Shown here: positions 1-6,024 of the stretch, piece by piece | How positions within the stretch are numbered: position 1 is the stretch's first letter | How the letters are laid out: each line of letters opens with the position of its first letter | NCBI GenBank assembly: GCA_903910215.1 | Contig: CAIVYV010000349.1 | Span: forward strand, 1-8,639 | DNA from: an uncultured Pseudomonadota bacterium | Lineage (GTDB): Bacteria > Pseudomonadota > Gammaproteobacteria > Steroidobacterales > Steroidobacteraceae | Direction: 5' to 3' | DNA: 8,639 nucleotides | The notes under the pieces: generated by a model | What the model saw: only the letters and a program-made list of their open reading frames with translations | What the model was told of the DNA's origin: nothing | Databases searched by the model: none | Made by a program: the position numbers and the translations under genes

Positions 1-302
1 AAGGCGAAGAGTCCGCCGAATTGCAGGCTCGCATGAAGGACACCGCGACACCCGAAGCCATGGCGCTCACCGAGGAGATCCGCTCCACCGTGAATGCGGC
101 CATCGAGTCGCTCCCGGAAGATTTGCGCAATGCCATCGTGCTGCGTGAACTCGAAGGGATGTCTTACGAAGAGATCGCCGCCGCCATGGACTGTCCCGTC
201 GGGACTGTCCGCTCGCGCATTTTCCGCGCACGCGAGGCGATCGATAACCGATTGCGTGAAGTGTTCGACGGCGGGTTAGGCCGCGGCGAGGTGGTGGGAT
301 GA
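1..302 (+). CDS. rpoE: RNA polymerase sigma factor RpoE (sigma-E/AlgU), C-terminal part
   Basis: This is the 3' end of the extracytoplasmic stress sigma factor that directs RNA polymerase to envelope-stress promoters. The first whole codon is at 3; 99 residues are visible, and roughly the first half of the protein lies upstream. The visible part covers the linker and the region 4 helix-turn-helix, which reads the -35 element. The stretch SLPEDLRNAIVLRELEGMSY followed by EEIAAAMDCPVGTVRSRIF and RAREAID is nearly identical to E. coli RpoE, so the identification is firm. The stop TGA (300-302) overlaps the rseA start as ATGA, which suggests translational coupling of sigma factor and anti-sigma factor. 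The autoregulated promoter expected for this operon would lie outside the window. The C-terminal tail after the helix-turn-helix (FDGGLGRGEVVG) is divergent, as is usual. Confidence 0.97.
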   Translation, partial: GEESAELQARMKDTATPEAMALTEEIRSTVNAAIESLPEDLRNAIVLRELEGMSYEEIAAAMDCPVGTVRSRIFRAREAIDNRLREVFDGGLGRGEVVG

Positions 303-1045
303 GTGCAGATCAGACTGACAGCGAACGCGAGAGCCAACTATCGGCGATGTTCGACGGCGAACTGCCGGAGGGCGAGTGTGACCTCGTCGCACGGCGCCTC
401 GCGAAGGACGAGAATCTCCGTCGCAGTTGGGACAACTATTCTTTGATCGGTGCGGTGATGCGCAGCGAGCCGCTGGCTCGGCGCCAACTTGCGCCGCAGA
501 TCGCTGCAGTCGTGAAGGCCGATCGTAACGAGAGCGCAACCGAGGCTGACCGAGCGACCGTCGCTGCAACAGGCCGGGCGGCCGTCGGTCGAACTTCCGC
601 GCTGCGTTGGGCCGGTGGCCTTGGGGTCGCAGCGGCAGTCGGTGCAGTCGCCATATTCTTCGGTGGTAATCCGCAGAGCGAGACGATCGTCGCGGATGCA
701 GCCAAAAACCCCGTCAATGCACCGGCAAAGGTGGTTGGGGAAGTCGTCGAAGAAGTCGTGATCCCCGCAGCATCGGCCGATGGCGATGAAATCATCTTGG
801 CCATGAAGCCGATCGAGCCCGAGAGTTACGTGACGCCGCCGATTCGAGAGGGCGCCGGGTCGGCTGTGACAGCTCCCGTGCAGCTCGCTAATTTCGTCGC
901 AGCCCACAGTGCCGTCGCAGCGCCCATGTTGCGTCACGGGACGCTATCGACGCTGATCACCAGCGCGCCGATCGTCGAGGAGCCCGCGACAGAGCAGGCC
1001 ACCGTCGTGACCGACGATGCGCCAGCTCGGGGCGAGATTCTTTGA
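299..1045 (+). CDS. rseA: Sigma-E anti-sigma factor RseA (MucA-type)
   Basis: This is a 248-residue single-pass inner-membrane protein that sequesters RpoE. The N-terminal cytoplasmic anti-sigma domain (about residues 10-60) shows the family pattern: SAMFDGELPE, then ARRLAKDENLRRSWDNYSLI. One hydrophobic segment (about 104-122, RWAGGLGVAAAVGAVAIFFG) follows, preceded by Arg, consistent with cytoplasm-in topology. The periplasmic part is Ala/Val/Pro/Glu-rich. It contains LANFVAAHSAVAAPMLRHG (about 197-214), which resembles the conserved 'YLvnHneya' region of RseA/MucA proteins; contact with RseB there is my inference. In the family, DegS/AlgW and then RseP cleave the protein on envelope stress; I cannot place those cuts here. 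At 248 residues it is longer than E. coli RseA (216). The start at 299 has GAGGTGG at 288-294 as a ribosome-binding site and overlaps the rpoE stop. The stop shares one base with the rseB start (TGATG). Confidence 0.93.
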   Translation: MSADQTDSERESQLSAMFDGELPEGECDLVARRLAKDENLRRSWDNYSLIGAVMRSEPLARRQLAPQIAAVVKADRNESATEADRATVAATGRAAVGRTSALRWAGGLGVAAAVGAVAIFFGGNPQSETIVADAAKNPVNAPAKVVGEVVEEVVIPAASADGDEIILAMKPIEPESYVTPPIREGAGSAVTAPVQLANFVAAHSAVAAPMLRHGTLSTLITSAPIVEEPATEQATVVTDDAPARGEIL

Positions 1046-2103
1046 TGGCTGCGCTCGACTTGCGTCGTTCGGCGGTGATGTGGCTTGCCACTTTGACAGC
1101 AGCCACGCTGCCACTTGGGGCCTTTGCGAGCGAAGCGCGGGACTGGCTCGAGCGGATGAACAAGGCGCTCTCCGAGCGCAGTTATGACGGCACTTTCTTC
1201 CACACTCGCGGCGGGCGCGCCGAATCGATGCGAATCGTGCATCGCGTCCAAGAGGGTGAGGTATGCGAACGGTTGATGTCGCTCGATGGTTCAGGGCGCG
1301 AGTTCGTACGTCGGGGCAATGAGGTCTCCTACGTTTTGCCCGATCAGGAGATGGTGCTGACGGAAGAGCGTCCGAACACCGGAGGGCTGCTGCCCGCGTT
1401 GCCGCGTATCGATGATCGACAAGCCGAGCTATACGAATTTAGTCCTGTGAAGAAAGTGCGCTTGATGGGTCGCGATGCGCGATTCATCGCGCTGACGCCG
1501 CGTGATCCGTTCCGCTACGGTTATCGTGTGTGGATCGACGCGCGCTCGCACATGCCGCTCAAGACGGAGCTGCATGATGCGAAGGGTGAAGTGCTCGAGC
1601 GTATTGCCTTTGCCAATCTTGTGCTCATGCGCAGCATTCCAGATGACACCTTCCGATTGCCTGCGGGATCCGAGCGTTACCGTCGGGTGCATTCGCGATT
1701 CATCCGCGCCGAGAGTGGTGCAGGGGTTCGTCGGGTATGGACGACGGCGCGTTTGCCGCAAGGATTTCGACTGACCCAACAAGTTGAACAAACCCTCCCA
1801 GGGACCGATCGGCCTGTCTCCCATCTCGTGTTTTCTGACGGTCTGGCCTCGGTATCGGTTTTCATCGGTGCGGCCGTCACGCTCGAGGCGGCGCAGCAGC
1901 AGGTGGGTGCGACGCAGCAGGGCGCCGCTACAACGCTGGTCACGATGATCGACGGCAAGCCGGCAGTCGTCGTCGGCGAGGTTCCGCTACGAACCGCGCG
2001 GATGATCGCCTCGCAGTTGAAGGCAGCTCGCAGCGCCACGCCTAACGAACCGCGACGGCCGGTGAGTCCGGCGCCGCCGCCCGCTGCGACGCCTGTACCC
2101 TGA
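1045..2103 (+). CDS. rseB: Periplasmic sigma-E regulator RseB (MucB-type)
   Basis: This is a 352-residue secreted protein that binds the periplasmic part of RseA and blocks its cleavage until lipopolysaccharide intermediates displace it (known for E. coli RseB). A signal peptide is evident: RR at residues 7-8, a hydrophobic core VMWLATLTAATLPLG, and a likely signal peptidase I site after AFA (about residue 28). The mature protein shows the lipoprotein-carrier-like N-domain, with SYDGTFFHTRGGRAESMRIV, REFVRRGNEVSYVLPDQEMV, and YGYRVWIDARSHMPLKTELH with GEVLERIAF. The smaller C-domain has WTTARLPQGFRL and HLVFSDGLASVSVFI. The last ~22 residues are a Pro/Ala-rich tail that E. coli RseB (318 residues) lacks. 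ATG at 1045 is preferred to TTG at 1042 because it gives the TGATG overlap with the rseA stop and keeps GGCGAG (1031-1036) at a normal spacing. No rseC or degP/mucD gene follows. Confidence 0.93.
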   Translation: MAALDLRRSAVMWLATLTAATLPLGAFASEARDWLERMNKALSERSYDGTFFHTRGGRAESMRIVHRVQEGEVCERLMSLDGSGREFVRRGNEVSYVLPDQEMVLTEERPNTGGLLPALPRIDDRQAELYEFSPVKKVRLMGRDARFIALTPRDPFRYGYRVWIDARSHMPLKTELHDAKGEVLERIAFANLVLMRSIPDDTFRLPAGSERYRRVHSRFIRAESGAGVRRVWTTARLPQGFRLTQQVEQTLPGTDRPVSHLVFSDGLASVSVFIGAAVTLEAAQQQVGATQQGAATTLVTMIDGKPAVVVGEVPLRTARMIASQLKAARSATPNEPRRPVSPAPPPAATPVP

Positions 2104-2110
2104 GCGCCGC

Positions 2111-2359
2111 TTGAACGAGGCTCGCCTAACGCTGCTCTCACGTGAGGGTTGTGGTCTCTGCGAGGAGTTCGCAGCCGAGCTTGCGGCTCTTGCCGAGCAG
2201 ATATCCCTGCCGCCGTTCGAGATCGCCGACGTGGATTCTGACCCCGAGTGGCAGCGTCGCTACGGGCTCAAGATTCCGGTTCTGCTTTGGGATGATGAGC
2301 CCGTTTTGACGACCTTTTTCGACGCCGCTGAGCTGCAACGCCTTTTCCGGGTTCGGTGA
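2111..2359 (+). CDS. Small glutaredoxin-like protein (DUF836 type)
   Basis: This 82-residue thioredoxin-fold protein has the pattern of the glutaredoxin-like DUF836 family. It opens with a beta strand (RLTLLSREGC), carries the redox pair Cys14-Gly-Leu-Cys17, then a helix, a second strand ending in FEIADVDSDPEWQRRYGLK (36-54), and IPVLL with the expected cis-proline at residue 56. The C-terminal ELQRLF helix also fits. It is probably cytoplasmic, as no signal peptide or membrane segment is visible. Substrate and partner are unknown. The only usual start codon in frame after an upstream stop at 2063-2065 is TTG at 2111, seven bases after the rseB stop. No good ribosome-binding site precedes it, so expression may depend on translational coupling to rseB. 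Its place inside a stress and secretion operon hints at envelope or thiol homeostasis, but that is inference. Confidence 0.85.
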   Translation: MNEARLTLLSREGCGLCEEFAAELAALAEQISLPPFEIADVDSDPEWQRRYGLKIPVLLWDDEPVLTTFFDAAELQRLFRVR

Positions 2360-2371
2360 CGGTGCCTCCGG

Positions 2372-2377
2372 TATAAT
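2372..2377 (+). promoter_or_regulatory. Possible -10 element upstream of lepA
   Basis: A perfect TATAAT hexamer lies in the only gap of any size in the window, 38 bases before the lepA ATG. Transcription would start near 2384 and give a leader of about 32 nucleotides. No convincing -35 box is found at a 15-19 base spacing (GGGTTC at 17), and there is no TG extension. This is therefore a candidate sigma-70 promoter supported by one element only. It would let lepA and the genes after it be expressed apart from the sigma-E module. Confidence 0.4.
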
Positions 2378-2387
2378 TTGGCGTTTT

Positions 2388-2401
2388 GCCGCCCCTGCGG
2401 C
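2388..2401 (+). other. Short GC-rich hairpin in the lepA leader
   Basis: GCCGC (2388-2392) and GCGGC (2397-2401) form a perfect 5-bp stem with a CCCT loop. It lies just downstream of the likely start of a transcript from TATAAT and 14 bases before the lepA ATG. No T-run follows, so it does not look like an intrinsic terminator. It may only stabilise or modulate the leader. Confidence 0.35.
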
Positions 2402-2415
2402 TCAGCCGGTCACCG

Positions 2416-4209
2416 ATGCAGAATATTCGCAACTTTTCGATCATCGCCCACGTCGATCACGGCAAGTCCACGCTCGCCGATCGGTTGATCCAGCTCTGCG
2501 GTGGACTTGATGCGCGTGAGATGCAAAGTCAGGTGCTCGATTCCATGGCGCTCGAGCGCGAGCGCGGCATCACCATCAAGGCGCAGAGCGTCACGCTCTA
2601 CTACAACGCGAAGAACGGCCAGCGCTACCAGCTGAACCTCATCGACACGCCGGGGCACGTCGACTTCTCCTACGAAGTGTCGCGCTCGCTCGCTGCTTGT
2701 GACGGCGCTTTGCTCGTGGTCGATGCCTCACAGGGCGTGGAGGCACAGAGTGTCGCCAACTGCTACACGGCAATCGAACAGGGTCTCGAAGTCTTGCCGG
2801 TCATTAACAAGATCGATCTGCCCTCGGCCGATCCGCCGAAGGTGATCCGCGAGATCGAGGAAATCATCGGCATCGATGCCCAAGATGCCGTACGCGTCTC
2901 GGCCAAGACGGGCGAGAACGTCCCCGAGTTGCTCGAAGCGATCGTCGAGCACATCCCGCCGCCGAAGGGTGATCCTGAGGCGCCGCTGCAAGCGTTGATC
3001 ATCGACTCCTGGTTCGACAACTACGTCGGTGTGGTTTCGCTCGTGCGTGTTGTCAACGGCACGATCAAGAACGGTGACAAGATCCGCGTGATGTCGACCG
3101 GTCGCGTCTGGCAGGTCGACAAGCTCGGCCGCTTCACGCCCAAATCGCTCGCAGCACCGCAGTTGTCAGCGGGCGAGGTGGGTTTCGTGATCGCCGGCAT
3201 CAAGGAAATCGACGGTGCGCCGGTCGGCGACACCATCACGCTCGATAGCAAGCCCTGCAATGCCCAGCTGCCGGGTTTCAAACAGGTGCAACCGCGCGTT
3301 TTCGCCGGTCTCTTTCCGGTGAACGCAGATGATTACGAGTCGTTCCGCGACGCGCTAGCCAAGCTGCGTTTGAACGACTCGGCGTTGCACTACGAACCTG
3401 AGGTGTCCGGTGCCTTGGGCTTCGGGTTCCGCGTCGGCTTCTTGGGTCTTTTGCACATGGATATCGTGCAGGAGCGGCTTGAGCGCGAGTACAACCTCGA
3501 TCTCATCACGAGTGCTCCAACCGTGATTTACGAGGTTGGTCTCATCGATGGTACGAACGAATACGTCGATAATCCGGCCAAGCTGCCAGCACCAAATAAA
3601 CTCGCCGAGATCCGCGAGCCGATCATCATCGCCAACATCTTGGTGCCGCCGGATTACGTCGGTGCCGTGTTGCAGTTGTGCACCGAGAAGCGCGGTGTTC
3701 AGAAAAAAATGCAGTACCTCGCCAACCAGGTATCGCTGCAATACGCCTTGCCGCTTGCCGAAGTGGTGCTCGATTTCTTCGATCGTCTGAAGTCGGTCAG
3801 TCGTGGCTACGCGAGCTTTGATTACGAGTTCAGCCACTTCCAGACTGCGCCGCTCGTCAAGCTCGATATTCTCATCAATGGCGACAAGGTCGATGCGCTC
3901 TCGATCATCGTACACCGCGATAGCGCCTACCAGCGCGGTCGTGAGCTCGTCGACAAGATGCAGGAGTTGATCCCACGCCAGATGTTCGAAGTAGCGGTGC
4001 AGGCGGCGATCGGCGCACATGTGATTGCTCGCGCAACGGTCAAGGCGCTGCGCAAAAACGTGCTGGCGAAGTGCTACGGTGGTGACATCAGCCGTAAGCG
4101 CAAGCTGCTCGAGAAGCAGAAAGAAGGCAAGAAGCGCATGAAACAAGTCGGCTCGGTCGAAATCCCGCAGGAAGCCTTCCTCGCCGTGCTCAAAGTGGGC
4201 AGGAAGTAA
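2416..4209 (+). CDS. lepA: Translation elongation factor 4 (LepA/EF4)
   Basis: This is a 597-residue ribosome-dependent GTPase related to EF-G (E. coli LepA is 599). It acts on ribosomes, with reported roles in back-translocation and in initiation or 30S maturation. The G domain shows AHVDHGKST (P-loop, residues 11-19), the switch I segment ERERGIT (47-53), DTPGH (77-81) and NKID (131-134). The downstream EF-G-like domains are clear: PLQALIIDSWFDNYVGVVSL, then GFGFRVGFLGLLHMDI. The LepA-specific C-terminal domain is intact, with LAKCYGGDISRKRKLLEKQK and GKKRMKQVGSVEIPQEAFL. ATG at 2416 gives the family N-terminus MQNIRNFSIIAHVDHGKST. A TTG ten codons earlier (2386) would add residues absent from E. 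coli LepA. No strong ribosome-binding site precedes 2416, which is unusual among its neighbours. The last codons contain AGGAAG, the ribosome-binding site for lepB. Confidence 0.98.
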   Translation: MQNIRNFSIIAHVDHGKSTLADRLIQLCGGLDAREMQSQVLDSMALERERGITIKAQSVTLYYNAKNGQRYQLNLIDTPGHVDFSYEVSRSLAACDGALLVVDASQGVEAQSVANCYTAIEQGLEVLPVINKIDLPSADPPKVIREIEEIIGIDAQDAVRVSAKTGENVPELLEAIVEHIPPPKGDPEAPLQALIIDSWFDNYVGVVSLVRVVNGTIKNGDKIRVMSTGRVWQVDKLGRFTPKSLAAPQLSAGEVGFVIAGIKEIDGAPVGDTITLDSKPCNAQLPGFKQVQPRVFAGLFPVNADDYESFRDALAKLRLNDSALHYEPEVSGALGFGFRVGFLGLLHMDIVQERLEREYNLDLITSAPTVIYEVGLIDGTNEYVDNPAKLPAPNKLAEIREPIIIANILVPPDYVGAVLQLCTEKRGVQKKMQYLANQVSLQYALPLAEVVLDFFDRLKSVSRGYASFDYEFSHFQTAPLVKLDILINGDKVDALSIIVHRDSAYQRGRELVDKMQELIPRQMFEVAVQAAIGAHVIARATVKALRKNVLAKCYGGDISRKRKLLEKQKEGKKRMKQVGSVEIPQEAFLAVLKVGRK

Positions 4210-4211
4210 AC

Positions 4212-5297
4212 ATGTTGGATCTGATCGCCTCGCTGTTGTCGTTGTTCACGCTGCCCGTGGCGCTCATCTGTGTGATTGACGACTGGTTCTTGCGGCCGGG
4301 GCGGCAGTTGCGATCGCCGGCTGGCGTGCCAGCCAAAGATCCGGTGTTGATGCGCGTGTTGTATGCGGTACTACCAGCGCTGGTATTGGCGAGCTTCTAT
4401 CAACTGATGAGTGCGCAACGCGCTGATTTCAGTCTCGTACTGATCCTCATCACGATCGTTTCGGGTGTGGTTTGGGCGATCGATCACTTCTTGCTGCGAC
4501 CGCGACGGACGGCAGCAGCGCGATCGGCCGGACGGGATCCGGAGAGTATCGAACTGCCCGGCACAGTGGATTATGCGCGCAGCTTCTTCCCGATCATGGC
4601 GGTGCTGCTTGTGCTGCGTTCGTTTCTGTACGAGCCGTATCGGATTCCTTCTGATTCGATGATGCCGACTTTGCTCGATGGCGATTTCATCCTAGTCAAC
4701 AAATACGCTTACGGCGTGCGGTTGCCGGTGATACACGAGAAGGTGCTCGAGGTGGGTGCGCCGCAGCGGGGCGATGTCGCGGTTTTCCGTTTCCCGACCG
4801 ACACGACCGTGAATTACGTGAAGCGTGTCGTGGGTCTGCCGGGTGATGTCGTCGAGGTTCGCGAGGATCAACTCATCATCAATGGTCAGCCCGTGCCGCT
4901 CGTGCAGCAGGGTCGCTATGAGGATGGTTGCTACCTCAACATGCGTATCGCCGAGGAGAAACTCGGTGAGCACAGTCATCGTGTGCTGCACTGTCTGAGT
5001 TCCGACATGATCACGGTGCCACCGTTGCCGTCGTGCAATCGCAGCATTCCGCAGGGCTACATCTGTAACGAGTCAACTGCCGGTATCAATCCCGACTCGG
5101 GTAATCGAATCATGCAGGTTCCCGAAGGCCATTATCTGATGGTGGGAGATAACCGAGACAACAGCTCCGACGGGCGCGTCTGGGGCTTCGTTGCCGAGTC
5201 GCTCCTCGTGGGTCGTGCAAGCCTGGTCTGGTTCAACTGGGATCTGCAGCGATCCGGTGGCCCTGATTGGTCGCGCATCGGCACGCGCATCGAATGA
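4212..5297 (+). CDS. lepB: Signal peptidase I (leader peptidase LepB)
   Basis: This 361-residue inner-membrane serine protease removes signal peptides from exported proteins; RseB in this same operon is a predicted substrate. The catalytic serine is Ser149 in IPSDSMMPTLLDGDFILVNK and the general base is Lys204 in NYVKRVVGLPGD. The late family motif GDNRDNSSDGRVWGFV is at 312-327. By hydropathy there are about four membrane segments: residues 3-23, 46-66, 73-95 and 122-140. E. coli LepB (324 residues) has two. A segment at about 233-300, between the lysine and GDNRDNS regions, carries Cys240, Cys261, Cys275 and Cys285, which could form periplasmic disulfides. Box B has Asp148 where E. coli LepB has Gly. 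ATG 4212 lies two bases after the lepA stop, with AGGAAG (4201-4206) five bases upstream. Confidence 0.97.
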   Translation: MLDLIASLLSLFTLPVALICVIDDWFLRPGRQLRSPAGVPAKDPVLMRVLYAVLPALVLASFYQLMSAQRADFSLVLILITIVSGVVWAIDHFLLRPRRTAAARSAGRDPESIELPGTVDYARSFFPIMAVLLVLRSFLYEPYRIPSDSMMPTLLDGDFILVNKYAYGVRLPVIHEKVLEVGAPQRGDVAVFRFPTDTTVNYVKRVVGLPGDVVEVREDQLIINGQPVPLVQQGRYEDGCYLNMRIAEEKLGEHSHRVLHCLSSDMITVPPLPSCNRSIPQGYICNESTAGINPDSGNRIMQVPEGHYLMVGDNRDNSSDGRVWGFVAESLLVGRASLVWFNWDLQRSGGPDWSRIGTRIE

Positions 5298-5310
5298 GAA
5301 CGGATCGGTC

Positions 5311-6024
5311 GTGAAGCCCGATTGGCCGCTGCATTGGTTGAAGTCGGCGCTCGGATACGAGCCGCGCAACCTTGAGTTGTTCACGGCCGCGTTGACGCAT
5401 CGCAGTGCCTCGGGTCGCAATAACGAACGGCTGGAGTTCTTAGGGGATGCCGTCGTCAACTTGTTGGTCGCAGAGTTACTGTATCAACGATTTCCGAAAG
5501 CCTCCGAGGGTGACCTCAGTCGTTTCCGCGCGAGTCTCGTCAGTGCTGAGCCGCTAGCCCAGATCGCGCAGCGCCTTTCGCTCGGCGAGGAGTTGCAACT
5601 CGGGTCGGGTGAACTCAAGACCGGCGGATTCCGCCGACAGTCGATACTCGCCGACGCCTTTGAGGCTTTGGTTGGCGCTATCTATCTCGATGCGGGTCTC
5701 GATGAAGCACGTCGCATCGTGGTCGAGTTGTGCGGTGCCGAACTCGAAAACTTACCTGACGCTGCGAGTCTCAAAGATCCCAAAACACGCCTGCAGGAGT
5801 TGCTGCAGGCCAGAGGTTACGCTTTGCCGATTTATTCCGTCGAAAATATCGTGGGTGAGCCGCATGCACAGGAGTTCACCGTGCGTTGCGAGCTAGCCGA
5901 TCTGTCGTTGACCACTTTGGGCGTGGGCTCGAGCCGACGGCGCGCCGAACAGGAGGCAGCTCAAAGTCTCATTCCGCAAGTCGAGGCCCGCTGGGCCAAC
6001 GCTCGCAAGGGAGCGATATCGTGA
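5311..6024 (+). CDS. rnc: Ribonuclease III
   Basis: This 237-residue double-strand-specific endoribonuclease processes rRNA precursors and structured mRNAs. The catalytic domain carries the signature NERLEFLGDAV (38-48). By alignment with E. coli the metal-binding residues are Glu39, Glu42, Asp46, Asp115 and Glu118, the last two in ILADAFEALVGAIYLDAG. The double-stranded-RNA-binding domain (about 156-226) shows DPKTRLQELLQARGYALPIY, HAQEFTVRCEL and the closing GSSRRRAEQEAA. All key residues are present. The start is GTG at 5311, giving MKPDWPLHW; the frame stays open upstream into lepB, but the domain begins here. The gap after lepB is 13 bases and the ribosome-binding site (GGA, 5302-5304) is weak. 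The end overlaps the era start by four bases (GTGA). In E. coli RNase III cleaves its own leader; I did not identify such a stem here. Confidence 0.97.
   Translation: MKPDWPLHWLKSALGYEPRNLELFTAALTHRSASGRNNERLEFLGDAVVNLLVAELLYQRFPKASEGDLSRFRASLVSAEPLAQIAQRLSLGEELQLGSGELKTGGFRRQSILADAFEALVGAIYLDAGLDEARRIVVELCGAELENLPDAASLKDPKTRLQELLQARGYALPIYSVENIVGEPHAQEFTVRCELADLSLTTLGVGSSRRRAEQEAAQSLIPQVEARWANARKGAIS
6007..6013 (+). promoter_or_regulatory. Ribosome-binding site that fixes the era start
   Basis: AAGGGAG lies inside the last codons of rnc, seven bases before GTG at 6021. It supports GTG 6021 as the era start rather than any farther upstream codon in the same open frame, which runs back to 5886 within rnc. 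Confidence 0.7.

Larger units (their letters stand above)
2353..2416 (+). repeat. 8-bp inverted repeat spanning the lepA leader
   Basis: TCGGTGAC (2353-2360) and its exact reverse complement GTCACCGA (2409-2416) enclose 48 bases. The left arm contains the stop codon of the glutaredoxin-like gene; the right arm ends on the first base of the lepA ATG. In a read-through transcript the arms could pair and hide the lepA start region. A transcript beginning at the internal TATAAT would lack the left arm. The repeat is plain in the sequence; any regulatory role is inference, and an 8-bp match could arise by chance. Confidence 0.5.

Noticed and set aside
338..937. 199-codon open frame on the minus strand opposite rseA
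   Set aside because: Rich in Arg, His, Cys and Asp without family resemblance, while the plus-strand frame has the RseA anti-sigma domain and membrane segment.
1042..1047. TTG at 1042 as the rseB start
   Set aside because: ATG at 1045 is a better codon, one codon later, and gives the usual TGATG overlap.
2388..2401. GC hairpin before lepA as an intrinsic terminator
   Set aside because: The stem is only 5 bp and no run of T follows on either strand.
2386..2415. TTG at 2386 as the lepA start
   Set aside because: It adds ten residues not found in E. coli LepA, and ATG 2416 gives the family N-terminus; neither has a strong ribosome-binding site.
3355..4146. 263-codon open frame on the minus strand opposite lepA
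   Set aside because: It is opposite a highly conserved part of LepA and shows no domain or ribosome-binding site; a codon-composition shadow.
5191..5310. Longer RNase III N-terminus reading back into lepB
   Set aside because: The upstream part is an out-of-frame reading of the lepB 3' end; RNase III homology begins just after GTG 5311.
5886..6020. Longer Era N-terminus reading back into rnc
   Set aside because: It overlaps the RNase III RNA-binding domain in another frame and has Ser/Arg-rich shadow sequence; GTG 6021 has a good ribosome-binding site and matches Era length.
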